Origin: Burkholderiales bacterium
GTDB taxonomy: Bacteria; Pseudomonadota; Gammaproteobacteria; Burkholderiales; Burkholderiaceae_C
Reading direction: 5' to 3'
Length of the DNA stretch: 64,000 nt
NCBI GenBank assembly: GCA_017307855.1
Contig: JAFKGD010000002.1
Coordinates: forward strand, 620,001 to 684,000
In this document: piece by piece, positions 1 to 9,555 of the stretch
How the letters are laid out: each line of letters begins with the position of its first letter
Numbering within the stretch: position 1 is the first letter of the stretch
Notes under the pieces: generated by a model
Told to the model about the DNA's origin: nothing
Seen by the model: only the letters and a program-made list of their open reading frames with translations
The model's database searches: none
Made by a program: the position numbers and the translations under genes

Positions 1-2
1 CC

Positions 3-1187
3 ATCGCGCGCATCGTCATCGGCCTGGCCGTGCTCGCCGGGGCGGCCGCCGTCGTCAAGTGGCAGTTCTTCCCCGCCAAGCCCCCGCAGAACTACGTCAC
101 GGCCGCGGCCGTACGAGGCGACCTCGAAGACACGGTGCTGGCCAGCGGCACGCTGCAGGCGTTCAAGCAGGTGAGCGTGGGCGCGCAGGTATCGGGCCAG
201 ATCAAGTCGCTCAAGGTCGCGCTGGGCGACAACGTGAAGCAGGGCCAGTTGCTGGCCGAGATCGATTCCGTCACGCAGCAGAACAACGTGCGCAACGCCG
301 AGGCGCAACTGGCCACGGCGCAGGCGCAGCTCAAGGCGAAGGAGGCCGCGCTGATCCAGGCCGAACTCAACCTCAAGCGCCAGCGCCAGCTGCGCGCGGC
401 CGACGCGGGCCCGCAGGCCGACCTGGAAGCCGCCGAGGCCACCTACCGCGCCACGGTCGCCGACATCGACGCGCTCAAGGCCGGCGTGCAGCAGGCCGCC
501 ATCACGGCCGACACCGCCAAGGTCAACCTGGGCTACACCCGCATCGTCGCGCCCATGGACGGCCAGGTGGTGGCGCTGGTGGTGCAGGAAGGCCAGACGG
601 TCAACGCCAACCAGTCCACGCCCACCATCCTGAAGCTGGCCACGGTGGGCACCATGACCATCAAGGCGCAGATCTCCGAGGCCGACGTCACACGCGTGAA
701 GCCCGGCCAGAAGGTGTACTTCACCATCCTGGGCGAGCCCGACCGGCGCCAGCAGGCCACGCTGCGCGCGGTCGAACCGGCGCCCGACTCCATCGCCACC
801 GAGACCACGACGTCCACCGCCACGAGCAGCAGCTCCAGCGCCACTGCCATCTACTACAACGGCCTGTTCGACGCGCCCAACCCCGACGGCAGGCTGCGCA
901 TCTCGATGACGGCGCAGGTGTACATCGTGCGCGCCGAGGCGAAGGACGCCATCCACATCCCCAGCGCCGCGTTGGGCGCGCGTAACCGCGACGGCAGCTA
1001 CACCGTGCGCGTGGTCGATGCCGCCGGCAATGCCGCGCCGCGCCAGGTGAAGGTGGGCCTGAACAACAACGTCAACGCGCAGATCACCGAAGGCCTGGCC
1101 GAGGGCGACCGCGTGGTGCTGGGCGATGCGGCCAGCGCGCCGTCGTCAGGCGGCCAGGGCATGCGCGGCCCGCGCATGCGCCTGTAA
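3..1187 (+). CDS. macA: MacA-type periplasmic adaptor (membrane fusion protein), 5' end outside window
   Basis: The reading frame is already open at base 3, where it encodes a hydrophobic stretch typical of the inner-membrane anchor, so the true start lies upstream and about 394 residues are visible. After the anchor come a beta-barrel/lipoyl half-motif, a long Ala/Gln/Glu-rich helical hairpin (window residues about 85-165), the second lipoyl half with the motif GYTRIVAPMDG, and a beta-barrel and membrane-proximal domain. It would bridge the MacB pump and an outer-membrane channel in a tripartite ATP-driven efflux pump exporting macrolides, lipopeptides, siderophores or similar compounds. It is followed 12 bp later by macB, whose ribosome-binding site (AAGGAG) overlaps this stop codon. 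The family is clear; the substrate cannot be read from sequence. Confidence 0.9.
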   Translation: MARIVIGLAVLAGAAAVVKWQFFPAKPPQNYVTAAAVRGDLEDTVLASGTLQAFKQVSVGAQVSGQIKSLKVALGDNVKQGQLLAEIDSVTQQNNVRNAEAQLATAQAQLKAKEAALIQAELNLKRQRQLRAADAGPQADLEAAEATYRATVADIDALKAGVQQAAITADTAKVNLGYTRIVAPMDGQVVALVVQEGQTVNANQSTPTILKLATVGTMTIKAQISEADVTRVKPGQKVYFTILGEPDRRQQATLRAVEPAPDSIATETTTSTATSSSSSATAIYYNGLFDAPNPDGRLRISMTAQVYIVRAEAKDAIHIPSAALGARNRDGSYTVRVVDAAGNAAPRQVKVGLNNNVNAQITEGLAEGDRVVLGDAASAPSSGGQGMRGPRMRL

Positions 1188-1199
1188 GGAGCGCGTGCC

Positions 1200-3215
1200 A
1201 TGGCCTGCGACATGAACGGCCCCGACCGGGCCGGCCCCGCCGACCCATCGCAGCACGACGCGCCGCTGCTTGAAATTCGCGGACTCACCCGCGAGTTCCC
1301 GGCCGGCGACCAGATGCTGGCGGTGCTCAAGGACATCGATCTCGCCATCCATGCCGGCGAGATGGTCGCCATCGTGGGCCAGTCGGGCTCGGGCAAGTCC
1401 ACGCTGATGAACATCCTCGGGTGCCTCGATACGCCCACGCGCGGCAGCTACCGCGTGGCCGGCCGCGAGACCGGACGCCTGGCAGCCGACGAGCTGGCCG
1501 AGCTGCGCCGCGAGCACTTCGGCTTCATCTTCCAGCGCTACCACCTGCTGTCCGACCTGACGGCGCAGGGCAATGTCGAAGTGCCGGCCGTGTACGCGGG
1601 CACGCCGCCGGCGGCGCGGCACGAGCGCTCGGCCGCGCTGCTGGCGCGCCTGGGCCTGGCCGACCGCATGCACCACACGCCCGGCAAGCTCTCGGGCGGG
1701 CAGCAGCAGCGCGTGTCGATCGCCCGCGCGCTGATGAACGGCGGCCGCGTGATCCTGGCCGACGAGCCCACGGGTGCGCTCGACACGCAGTCGGGCGCCG
1801 AGGTGATGAAGATCCTGGGCGAGCTGCATGCCGAGGGCCATACGATCATCATCGTGACCCACGACATGGGCGTGGCCGAACACGCGCAGCGCGTGATCGA
1901 GATCCGCGACGGCGAGATCGTGGGCGACCGCCGGCGCGAGGGCTCGGGGCCCGTGGCGTCTTCGCAGGGCATCGCCACGCAGCCGCGCGGCGGCCTGTCG
2001 GCGCGGCTGTCGGCCTTCGGCGACCGCTTCCGCGAAGCCTTCCGCATGGCGCTGCTGGCGATGAACGCGCACCGGCTGCGCACCTTCCTCACCATGCTCG
2101 GCATCATCATCGGCATCGCCTCGGTGGTGTCGGTGGTGGCGCTGGGTGCGGGCTCTCAGGCCAAGGTGCTGCAGAACATCAGCGCCATCGGCACCAACAC
2201 CATCGAGGTGTTCTCGGGCTCGGGCTTCGGCGACGTGCGCTCGGCCGCCGTGCGCACGCTGATACCGGCCGATGCCGACGCGCTGGCGCAGCAGGGCTAC
2301 GTGGACAGCGTCACGCCCAACCTCAACGCCAGCGCGCGCCTGCGCTACCGCAACGTGGAACTCACCGGCACCGTGAACGGCGTGGGCGAGCAGTATTTCC
2401 GCGTGAAGAACGTGACCCTGGCGCAGGGCGTGGCCTTCGGCGCCGATGCCGTGCGCGATCGCACGCAGGTGGCGGTGATCGACGACAACACCCTCAAGAA
2501 GCTGTTTCCCGACACGCCGAACCCCCTCGGCGAAGTGATCCTGCTGGGCAGTGTGCCGGTGCGCGTGATCGGCGTGGCCGCGCCCAGCACCAGCGCGTTC
2601 GGCAACAGCGAGGCGCTGAACGTGTGGGTGCCCTACACCACGGCCATGGGCCGCATCGTGGGCCAGAACTACCTGCGCAGCATCACCGTGCGCGTGGCCG
2701 ACGACGCGCCCATGGCCGCCGCCGAGCAGGGCATCAGCCAGCTGCTGCGGCTGCGCCATGGCCGCGAGGACTTCTACGTGCTCAACACCGACAGCATCCG
2801 GCAGACCATCGAGAGCACCACGCAGACCATGACGCTGCTGATCGCCTCCATCGCGGTCATCTCGCTGCTGGTGGGCGGCATCGGCGTGATGAACATCATG
2901 CTGGTGAGCGTGACCGAGCGCACCCGCGAAATCGGCGTGCGCATGGCCGTGGGGGCGCGCCAGGGCGACATCCAGCAGCAGTTCCTCATCGAGGCCGTGC
3001 TGGTGTGCCTGCTGGGCGGCGCTCTGGGCATCGCCATCGCGCTGGGCTTCGGCGCGGTGTTCGCCAGCTTCTCCACCGACTTCGCGCTGGCTTTCTCCAC
3101 CAGCTCGATGGTGTGGGCCTTCGCCTGCTCGACGCTGATCGGCGTGGTGTTCGGCTTCCTGCCGGCCCGCAGCGCGGCGCGGCTCAACCCGGTGGACGCC
3201 CTGGCGCGCGACTGA
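1200..3215 (+). CDS. macB: MacB-type ABC exporter (ATPase fused to permease)
   Basis: The 671-residue protein has an N-terminal nucleotide-binding domain with Walker [10 protein letters not shown] (residues 60-68), signature LSGGQQQR and Walker [12 protein letters not shown], then a first membrane helix near residue 290, a large periplasmic MacB core domain and three C-terminal membrane helices (about 545-660) ending in the FtsX-like region. The length and order match MacB. The enzyme hydrolyses ATP in the cytoplasm and drives extrusion of substrate from the periplasm through MacA and an outer-membrane factor. The start ATG has AAGGAG nine bases upstream. The neighbouring gene for the outer-membrane channel is interrupted by a stop codon, so this pump may depend on another channel. 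Confidence 0.93.
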   Translation: MACDMNGPDRAGPADPSQHDAPLLEIRGLTREFPAGDQMLAVLKDIDLAIHAGEMVAIVGQSGSGKSTLMNILGCLDTPTRGSYRVAGRETGRLAADELAELRREHFGFIFQRYHLLSDLTAQGNVEVPAVYAGTPPAARHERSAALLARLGLADRMHHTPGKLSGGQQQRVSIARALMNGGRVILADEPTGALDTQSGAEVMKILGELHAEGHTIIIVTHDMGVAEHAQRVIEIRDGEIVGDRRREGSGPVASSQGIATQPRGGLSARLSAFGDRFREAFRMALLAMNAHRLRTFLTMLGIIIGIASVVSVVALGAGSQAKVLQNISAIGTNTIEVFSGSGFGDVRSAAVRTLIPADADALAQQGYVDSVTPNLNASARLRYRNVELTGTVNGVGEQYFRVKNVTLAQGVAFGADAVRDRTQVAVIDDNTLKKLFPDTPNPLGEVILLGSVPVRVIGVAAPSTSAFGNSEALNVWVPYTTAMGRIVGQNYLRSITVRVADDAPMAAAEQGISQLLRLRHGREDFYVLNTDSIRQTIESTTQTMTLLIASIAVISLLVGGIGVMNIMLVSVTERTREIGVRMAVGARQGDIQQQFLIEAVLVCLLGGALGIAIALGFGAVFASFSTDFALAFSTSSMVWAFACSTLIGVVFGFLPARSAARLNPVDALARD

Positions 3216-3253
3216 CGCCGCCACACGCCACCGACCGCAAGGAACCGACTTCC

Positions 3254-4696
3254 ATGGATACATCCCTTCCCCGCCCGGCCATTCGCCTGTGCCTTTCTTC
3301 ACGCCTGCTGCCGCTGGCGCTGGCCCTCACGCTGGCCGGCTGCGCGGGCCTCGCCCCCTCGGGCTACTAGACACCGCAGGCCGACGTGCCCACGCAGTGG
3401 TCGCAGGCCACGGCAGGCACTGCACAGCCGCAGGCCGTGGCCACGCCCGACCGCTGGTGGCGCCAGTTCGACGACCCCGCGCTCGACCGCTTCGTCGAAG
3501 GCGCGCTGGCGCGCAACAACGACCTGGCCGCCGCTGCGCTGCGCGTGCGGCAGGCCCAGCTGCAGGCGGGCCTGGCCGGCACGGCGATGGCGCCGACGGT
3601 GTCGGGCAGCGTGAGCAGCAGCGCATCGCGCCGGCTCGAAGGCAGCGGCAACACCACCTCGCGCGGCAGCGGCATCTCGCTGTCGGTGGGCTACGAGGTC
3701 GACCTGTGGGGGCGTCTGGCACGCTCGCGCGATGCCGCCGACTGGTCGGCCACCGCCACCACGCAGGACCGCGAGGCCACGGCCGAGGCCCTGGCCGGCA
3801 CGGCCGCCGGGCTCTACTGGCAACTGGCCTACCTCAACCAGCGTGTGGCCAGTGCCAACGACAGTCTGGCCTACGCGCAGCGCACGCAGCAGCTGGTGCA
3901 GGCGCAGTACGACGCCGGCTCGGTGTCGGCGCTGGAGCTGCGCGAGGCCGAGCAGACCGTGAGCACGCAGCGCGCCGCGCTGACGCAGCTCGAGCAGCAG
4001 CGCGTCGAGACGCGCAACGCCATGGCCTTGCTGCTCGACGGGCCGCCGGGCGCCGCCACGCTGGCGCAGTCAGGCCTGTCCGCCGAGCCCGCGCGTCTGC
4101 CCGACCACGCCTTGCCCGACGTGGCCGCCGGCATCCCCGCCGAGCTGCTGGCACGCCGCCCCGACCTGCGCGCGGCCGAGTCGCGCCTGCGCAGCCAGCT
4201 GGCCAGCAACGACGCCACGCGGGCCAGCTACTACCCCTCGCTCACGCTGACGGGCGGCCTGGGCACGTCGAGCGCCGCCTTGCTCAGCCTGCTCTCCAAC
4301 CCGGTCGCCACGCTGGGCGCGGGCCTGACGCTGCCGTTCCTGCGCCAGAACGAGATGCGCCTGACCAACGACCTCGCGCGCGCACAGTACGAAGAGGCCG
4401 TGATCACCTTTCGCCAGACGCTCTACCAGGCCTTCGCCGACGTGGAGAACGCGCTGTCGGCGCGCCGCCAGTACGCATTGCAGGGCGACGAGCTGGCGCG
4501 CCAGCTGACCGCCGCGCGCGAGGCCGAGCGCCTGTACGAAGTGCGCTATCGCGCCGGCTCCACCGCACTGCGCACCTGGCTGGATGCGCAACAGAGCCGC
4601 CGCTCGGCCGAACTCGCGGTGGAGGAGAACCGCCTGAACCAGCTCAACGCCCTGGCCACGCTCTATCGCGTGCTGGGCGGCGGGGTGCCGGCATGA
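3254..4696 (+). pseudogene. NodT-family outer-membrane efflux lipoprotein gene with an in-frame amber codon
   Basis: Reading from ATG 3254 (AAGGA at about 3240) gives a lipoprotein signal ending in LTLAGC (Cys30), then APSGY and a TAG stop at 3368-3370. The same frame continues at once with TPQADVPTQW and 440 further codons that are plainly an outer-membrane factor with two OEP repeats. This is the junction normally seen as one continuous N-terminus in NodT/OprM-type channels, so only one codon separates an intact gene from a broken one. A restart at GTG 3386 would make a protein with no signal peptide that could not reach the outer membrane. Possible explanations are a recent nonsense mutation, amber suppression or a sequencing error (CAG or GAG to TAG). 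The rest of the frame shows no decay. Confidence 0.85.
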
Positions 4697-4721
4697 GGCC
4701 AGGAGGGCCGCGGCGCGCCCG

Positions 4722-5675
4722 TCAGTCCTTGATCTTCAGCACCGAAAGCAGCCTGCCCTTCGATGCGTGATCGGCCTCCAGCCTGCGCGTGAACGCCGCG
4801 CGGTCGAGATAGGTGGCGTGCTGTGCCAGCGCGCCGGCCTGCTGCTGGTACTCGGGGCTGGCGACGATCTCGCGGCAGGCCGATTCCAGCCGCGACACCA
4901 CCTCGGCCGGCGTGCCTTTGCGGACGAAGACGCCACCGTAGGCCGAGGGCAACGCCTTCGAGCCGAGCTCGGCCGCCGTCGGCACGTCAGGAAACTCGCG
5001 CGAGCGCGTGTCGCCGAACACCACCAGCGGACGGAACTTGTACTGCTGCAATGCCGCAGTGGTGACCATGCCGCCCTCCACCGAGCCCGCGATCATGTCG
5101 GGCAGGAACGCTGTCTCGCCGCGGTAGGGCACATCGGTCGCGACGCGGCCCACGTCGCGCCAGAACTCTTCGGCCATGAGGTGCGGCCCCGAGCCGGCGC
5201 CCGAGTGCCCGTAGCTGAACTTGCCCGGATTCGCCTTGAGCCGGTCGAGCAGCGCGCGCGCATCGCGCACCTCGGACTGCTGCGACACCGCCAGGAAGAA
5301 GATGTTCTCGAAGGTCTGGCACAGCGGTACGAACGAATCCAGGCCATAGCCCGGATTCGCATGCCGATGGGTCTGGATCGACAGCGGCGTGGTGGGTGTG
5401 AAGGCCAGCATGTAGCCGTCGGCCGGCGCCTGCGCCACCACCTGCATGCCCAGCATCAGCCCGGCACCGGCCTTGTTCTCTACTGTCACCGGCGTCTGCA
5501 GCCGCTGCGACAGTTGGCGCGAGAACACACGCGCCAGCGCGTCAACGGTCGATCCCGCCGGCAGTGTGGTCACCACCGCCACCGGCTTTGACGGATAGCC
5601 CTGGGCGCCGGCCTGGCAGGTAGCGGCAGTGGCCAGCACAGCCAGCGCCCATCGAAGAACGGATCTCTTGTACAT
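4722..5675 (-). CDS. Bug/TctC-type periplasmic solute receptor
   Basis: The 317-residue protein has a signal peptide (Lys/Arg, hydrophobic core, cleavage after CQAGAQ) and the Bug-family opening GYPSKPVAVV, an 'NKAGAG' motif and 'ADGYML' segment. Receptors of this family bind carboxylates in the periplasm and pass them to a TctAB-type permease; no permease gene is present here, which is usual for the many orphan Bug genes of Burkholderiales. GAAGGAG precedes the ATG. It lies 27 bp downstream of the aldolase gene on the same strand, so the two are probably co-transcribed and the ligand may be the aldolase substrate or a precursor. The ligand itself is not predictable. Confidence 0.88.
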   Translation of the reverse strand: MYKRSVLRWALAVLATAATCQAGAQGYPSKPVAVVTTLPAGSTVDALARVFSRQLSQRLQTPVTVENKAGAGLMLGMQVVAQAPADGYMLAFTPTTPLSIQTHRHANPGYGLDSFVPLCQTFENIFFLAVSQQSEVRDARALLDRLKANPGKFSYGHSGAGSGPHLMAEEFWRDVGRVATDVPYRGETAFLPDMIAGSVEGGMVTTAALQQYKFRPLVVFGDTRSREFPDVPTAAELGSKALPSAYGGVFVRKGTPAEVVSRLESACREIVASPEYQQQAGALAQHATYLDRAAFTRRLEADHASKGRLLSVLKIKD

Positions 5676-5702
5676 GCGTGTCTCCTTCCCTCTGGCGGGG
5701 TG

Positions 5703-6698
5703 TCAGCGGTAGATGTCCAGGGTCGCTTCCTTGCGATCGATCACCGACAGGCCGGCGGCCTGCAGCAGCTCGTAGATCGTGTCGATCTCGGCCTGCTTGG
5801 GCCGCGGCATCGGCGGACGCATGAATGGATTCGGGATGTGCCCGCGCAGCCAGGTCGCCACCTTGTAGCGCACGTGCAGCCGGCCCATGTCGGCCACGTA
5901 GTCGTGCAGTCGGGAAAGCCCGCCGTTCCAGACCTTGCAGGCGCCCTCGAGGTCGCGCCGGTCCCACGCATCCAGGTGCTCGTGCATGCTTTCCATGCCG
6001 TAGTTCCAGAAGCCGCTGAGCGTTCCGTCGAACAGGTCCGTGGCGCGATACTCATGAAAGCGCGATGCCAGCGCCGCCATCACCGACACGCGGCGCGGCA
6101 GCGAACGCAGGCCCTTGGCGACGATGCGGTAGCCGTCGTAGCCGTAGGTCATTTTCCAGCCGACGATGTTGGGAATCTCACGGCAGATGGCCAGCGTGGC
6201 TTCCACCGGCAGGCCGGGTGTGAAGGGTGCGGCGGAGCCCGACACGGGGTGCGTGATGATGGGCAGGTCGACCGCGCGATCCTGCGCCTTGATCTGGTCG
6301 GACCACACCTCGGGATAGCGGTCGGCATCCCAGCACGAGGTGATGTCCTGCGCGCCGCCGGGCGGCGTGACGAAGATGCCGTCCACGCCCAGCGCCTTGA
6401 CGTCGCGCGCCGTGTCCACCACTTCGGCGGTCGAGAGGGCCCAGGTGCCGGCGATCAGGGGCACCGTGCCATTGTTCTCTTCCATCGCGATCTCGACCAC
6501 GCGGCGTTTCTCCTCGCGCGTGAGCGTGAAGATCTCGCCCGCCTCCGGGTTGATGCACAAGCCGCCGCGCGCGCGGAAGCGTTCGTTCTTCAGGAAGTAC
6601 TGGAGGAAGCGGCGGTAGGCGGCTTCGTCCACCTTGAGGTCGGGCGTGAAGGGCAGGACCACTGCCGCGTAGCAGACGTCGCCGAGAGACTTTTCCAT
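5703..6698 (-). CDS. DapA/NAL-superfamily class I aldolase or dehydratase
   Basis: The start ATG at 6698 is chosen because AAAGGA sits just upstream; the frame is open further but without a ribosome site. The 331-residue protein keeps the TIM-barrel landmarks of dihydrodipicolinate synthase and N-acetylneuraminate lyase relatives. The putative Schiff-base lysine is Lys182 in the motif GWKMTYG. The usual GTTGE pyruvate loop is replaced by INPEAGE (residues 49-54), and the tyrosine normally present at the end of strand five (YN.P) appears as THPVSG. It is therefore a family member of unusual chemistry rather than DapA itself. It is followed by a Bug receptor and faces a TetR gene across 196 bp, so it probably acts in catabolism of an imported acid. 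Confidence 0.8.
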   Translation of the reverse strand: MEKSLGDVCYAAVVLPFTPDLKVDEAAYRRFLQYFLKNERFRARGGLCINPEAGEIFTLTREEKRRVVEIAMEENNGTVPLIAGTWALSTAEVVDTARDVKALGVDGIFVTPPGGAQDITSCWDADRYPEVWSDQIKAQDRAVDLPIITHPVSGSAAPFTPGLPVEATLAICREIPNIVGWKMTYGYDGYRIVAKGLRSLPRRVSVMAALASRFHEYRATDLFDGTLSGFWNYGMESMHEHLDAWDRRDLEGACKVWNGGLSRLHDYVADMGRLHVRYKVATWLRGHIPNPFMRPPMPRPKQAEIDTIYELLQAAGLSVIDRKEATLDIYR

Positions 6699-6739
6699 GG
6701 GTGTCCTTTGAATGACGGAATGGGGAACTGTGTTCGTTT

Positions 6740-6775
6740 CGATCCAATATTTATGATCGACACCCAATTATGATC
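6740..6775. promoter_or_regulatory. Candidate operator region between the aldolase operon and tetR
   Basis: The 196-bp intergenic region is markedly AT-richer than its surroundings. It holds two direct copies of TTATGATC (6751-6758 and 6768-6775), each preceded by a CCAA element, and an inverted repeat CGATC-N10-GATCG (6740-6759). On the minus strand the repeats contain CATAAT and CATAAA, usable as -10 elements for the aldolase gene. A divergent TetR repressor makes this the natural place for its binding site. No binding motif of this exact form is known to me, so the assignment is by position and symmetry only. Confidence 0.4.
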
Positions 6776-6894
6776 ACAGTCATTTTTCTACAAATGAGTG
6801 TTTCCCCGCATCAGCCTGCCGCGTGCTGTAACTCTCGCGTGAAGAGATCGCTCTGATATCCTGAGCATGGTCATATTTCGGAACACCCCCCCCG

Positions 6895-7545
6895 ATGAAG
6901 AAGAGCATTCCCGTCAACGACGAAGCGCCCCGGCTCGGTCTGCGAGAGCGCAACAAGCTCGACAAACTCGCGCGCATCCGTCGCGCGGCGCTGGAGCTTT
7001 TCGAGGAGCGCGGCTTCGACACGACCACCACGCGAGAGATCGCCGAGCGCGCCGACGTCGCGATCGGCACGGTGTTCATGTATGCCGACGACAAGCGCGA
7101 CCTGCTGTTCCTGATCTTCAACGACGTGCTCGACGCCATGGTGGAAGAAGCCTTCGCGCGCGTGGACGGCCGCAAGTCGCTGAGCACGCAGGCGACCGAC
7201 GTGTTCGGCCACTTCTACCGCGTGTTCCATCCTCGTGCGACGCTGGCCCGCGTGCTGCTGCGCGAGCTGGTGTTCTTCTCCGAAGGCAAGCAATCGACAC
7301 AATTCCTTGCCAACCGCAGCCGCATCGTGGCTCAGCTGGAGAAGCTCGTGGCGGATGCCATCGCTCGCGGCCGCGTGCGGGCCACCGAGCAGCCCGGGCA
7401 GGTGGCACGGATCTTCTTCTTTCTCTATTCGGGCGAGGTCCGCCTGTGGCTCAGCACGCCTAACCCCGATCTGGAGGACGGCATCGATCGCCTGCGGCAG
7501 ACCTTCGCTGCCTACGGCCGGGGCCTCGGCGAAACACGGCGCTGA
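6895..7545 (+). CDS. TetR/AcrR-family transcriptional regulator
   Basis: The 216-residue protein has a classical TetR DNA-binding domain (residues about 25-75): a helix with ALELFEERGFDTTTTREIAERA followed, after IGTVFMYADDKRDLL, by an all-helical ligand domain. It is divergent from the aldolase-Bug operon and converges on the enoyl-CoA hydratase gene (12-bp gap). It most likely represses the divergent operon and itself. There is no obvious Shine-Dalgarno sequence before the ATG (a run of C precedes it), so weak or leaderless translation is possible. The ligand is unknown. Confidence 0.88.
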   Translation: MKKSIPVNDEAPRLGLRERNKLDKLARIRRAALELFEERGFDTTTTREIAERADVAIGTVFMYADDKRDLLFLIFNDVLDAMVEEAFARVDGRKSLSTQATDVFGHFYRVFHPRATLARVLLRELVFFSEGKQSTQFLANRSRIVAQLEKLVADAIARGRVRATEQPGQVARIFFFLYSGEVRLWLSTPNPDLEDGIDRLRQTFAAYGRGLGETRR

Positions 7546-7557
7546 CACGATTGCGGT

Positions 7558-8343
7558 TCACACCGCGTCGCCGAACGCGGGGCGCCGGCGTTCCATCCGT
7601 GCACGAATGCCTTCGGTCTTGTCCCGCGTGGCAAACAGCCACTGGAAGCTGCGGCGCTCGAGCTCGAGCCCCTGTTGCAACGGTGTGCTCATGCCCTCGA
7701 TGACCGCGTGCCTGATCGCCTGGATCGCATGCTGCGGGCCCCGCGCCAGCCGCGCCGCGATGGCGAATGCGCGGCCTTCCACGTCGGCGTCGGGTACGAC
7801 CTCGCTCACGAGGCCCAGGCGCAACGCCTCGGCGGCGTCCACGGGCTCGCCCAGCAACATCAGCCGCATCGCCTGATGCTTGCCGATCAGGCGCGGCAGT
7901 CGCTGCGTCGCACCGCCGCCGGGCATGAGTCCGATCATCACTTCCGGCTGGCCAAAACTCGCGCCCTCGCCGGCGACGACGATGTCGGCGTGCATCGCGA
8001 GCTCGCAGCCGCCGCCCAGTGCGTGGCCGCGCACGGCCGCGATGACGGGTTTGCGGCAGCGTGCGATGGCGTCCCATAGCGCGCCCAGTCGGCGCGCCTC
8101 GACCTCGACCGGCGTGGCATCCACGTACTCCTGCAGGTCGGCCCCGGCGCAGAAGGCGCGCTCACCGCCCGCGATGACGATGGCACGCGCGCTTGGGTCG
8201 CTGTCCAGCCGCGCGAAGGCCCCGGCCAGCGCCCGGCGCAGGGCCAGGTCGAGTGCGTTGAGCACCGCGGGACGGTGCAGCCTCAGGCAGACGACGCCCT
8301 CGGCCGGACGTTCTTCAAGCAGCGGCGAGAGTGCTGCCGTCAT
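7558..8343 (-). CDS. Enoyl-CoA hydratase/isomerase family protein
   Basis: The 261-residue crotonase-fold protein has the oxyanion-hole segments AFCAGADL and GHALGGGCELA and the catalytic loop PEVMIGLMPGGGATQRL, whose PE glutamate corresponds to the first catalytic Glu of hydratases. The second usual Glu is not evident (AMRLMLLGEP), so the exact reaction (hydratase, isomerase or hydrolase) is uncertain. The start ATG at 8343 overlaps the thiolase stop as ATGA, which implies translational coupling. It is the last gene of the six-gene operon that begins with a Bug receptor at 13987, and it would supply the hydration step of a beta-oxidation-like sequence. Confidence 0.87.
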   Translation of the reverse strand: MTAALSPLLEERPAEGVVCLRLHRPAVLNALDLALRRALAGAFARLDSDPSARAIVIAGGERAFCAGADLQEYVDATPVEVEARRLGALWDAIARCRKPVIAAVRGHALGGGCELAMHADIVVAGEGASFGQPEVMIGLMPGGGATQRLPRLIGKHQAMRLMLLGEPVDAAEALRLGLVSEVVPDADVEGRAFAIAARLARGPQHAIQAIRHAVIEGMSTPLQQGLELERRSFQWLFATRDKTEGIRARMERRRPAFGDAV

Positions 8344-9545
8344 ACGCGTTCGATCGCCACGGCGATGCCCTGCCCCACGCCGACGCACATCGTGCACAAG
8401 GCACGGCGCCCACCGGTGCGGTGCAGATGGCGCGTCGCCGTCAACGCCAGACGGATGCCCGACATTCCCAGCGGATGCCCGAAGGCGATGGCCCCGCCAT
8501 TGGGATTGACGTGCTCGCCGTCGTCGGGCAGCCCCAGGCTGCGCAGTACGGCGAGCCCTTGCGCAGCGAACGCTTCGTTGAGCTCGATCACGTCGAAGTC
8601 GGCGATGACCAGGCCCGTCTGGGCCAGCAGCCGGCGTACGGCCGGAACGGGGCCGATGCCCATGACGTGGGGCGCGACGCCGGCCGTGGCGATGCCGATC
8701 ACCCGGGCCAGGGGCGTCAGACCGTGGCGCGCCGCAAAGCGTTCGCTGCTCATCATGAGTGCGGCCGCGCCATCGTTGACGCCGGACGAGTTGCCAGCCG
8801 TGACGGTGCCGCCTTCGCGAAACGCCGGCTTGAGCCGGGCCAGCGATTCCGGCGTGGTATCGGCTCGCGGATGCTCGTCACGCGTCACGATGGTGGTGGC
8901 GCCGCGCCGGTCGGCCACGGGCACGCCGATGATCTCGGCATCGAGCACCCCGCGCTCCTGCGCGTTCGCCGCGCGCTGCTGGCTGCGCCAGGCGAAGGCA
9001 TCCTGGTCCTGCCGCGAGATGCCGTGCAGCACGGCCACGTTCTCGGCCGTCTCGCCCATGGCGTCCGTGCCGTGCGTGGCATGCAGGCGCGGATTGACGA
9101 AGCGCCAGCCGATGGTGCTGTCGTGCACCTCGACATGGCGCGAGAACGCCGCCCCCGCCTTGGGCATGACGAACGGCGCGCGGCTCATGCTCTCGACGCC
9201 GCCTGCGACCGCGAATTCGAGCTGGCCGGCGGCGATGCCGCGCGCGGCGCTGGCGATGGCTTCCAGGCCCGAGCCGCAGAGGCGGTTGACCGTGGCGGCG
9301 GCCACGGTCACCGGCAGGCCGGCCAGCAAAGCCGCCATGCGCGCGACGTTGCGGTTGTCTTCGCCCGCCTGGTTGACGCAGCCGTAGTACACCTCCTCCA
9401 GCGCGTTCCAGTCCAGCGCGGGATGGCGGCGCACGAGTTCCTGCAACGGCAGGGCCGCCAGATCATCGGTGCGCACGCTGGCCAGGGCACCGCCGTAGCG
9501 GCCGATGGGCGTGCGGATGCCGTCGCAGATCAGTGCGTGATGCAT
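8340..9545 (-). CDS. Thiolase, 3-oxoadipyl-CoA thiolase (PcaF/PaaJ) type
   Basis: The 401-residue protein opens with IRTPIGRYGGALASVRTDDL, characteristic of beta-ketoadipyl-CoA thiolases. It has the nucleophile Cys90 (NRLCGSG), the catalytic His357 (AFGHPLGMSG) and the second Cys387 (CTMCVGVGQG). Thiolases of this type cleave a 3-oxoacyl-CoA with CoA to acetyl-CoA and a shortened acyl-CoA. In this operon (CoA/AMP ligase, hydratase, SDR, amidohydrolase) it is the terminal cleavage step. Because protocatechuate or phenylacetate genes are not nearby, the substrate may be another beta-keto acyl-CoA; PcaF is a family resemblance, not a proven role. Confidence 0.87.
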   Translation of the reverse strand: MHHALICDGIRTPIGRYGGALASVRTDDLAALPLQELVRRHPALDWNALEEVYYGCVNQAGEDNRNVARMAALLAGLPVTVAAATVNRLCGSGLEAIASAARGIAAGQLEFAVAGGVESMSRAPFVMPKAGAAFSRHVEVHDSTIGWRFVNPRLHATHGTDAMGETAENVAVLHGISRQDQDAFAWRSQQRAANAQERGVLDAEIIGVPVADRRGATTIVTRDEHPRADTTPESLARLKPAFREGGTVTAGNSSGVNDGAAALMMSSERFAARHGLTPLARVIGIATAGVAPHVMGIGPVPAVRRLLAQTGLVIADFDVIELNEAFAAQGLAVLRSLGLPDDGEHVNPNGGAIAFGHPLGMSGIRLALTATRHLHRTGGRRALCTMCVGVGQGIAVAIERV

Positions 9546-9555
9546 GCCGCCCCCG

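Noticed and set aside
1146-3302. Very long open frame antisense to macB
   Set aside because: His/Arg/Ala-rich translation with no fold-like pattern; it mirrors the codon bias of the GC-rich sense gene and has no ribosome site.
4697-4721. Possible terminator between the efflux and Bug genes
   Set aside because: Only short imperfect GC pairing and no T-run.
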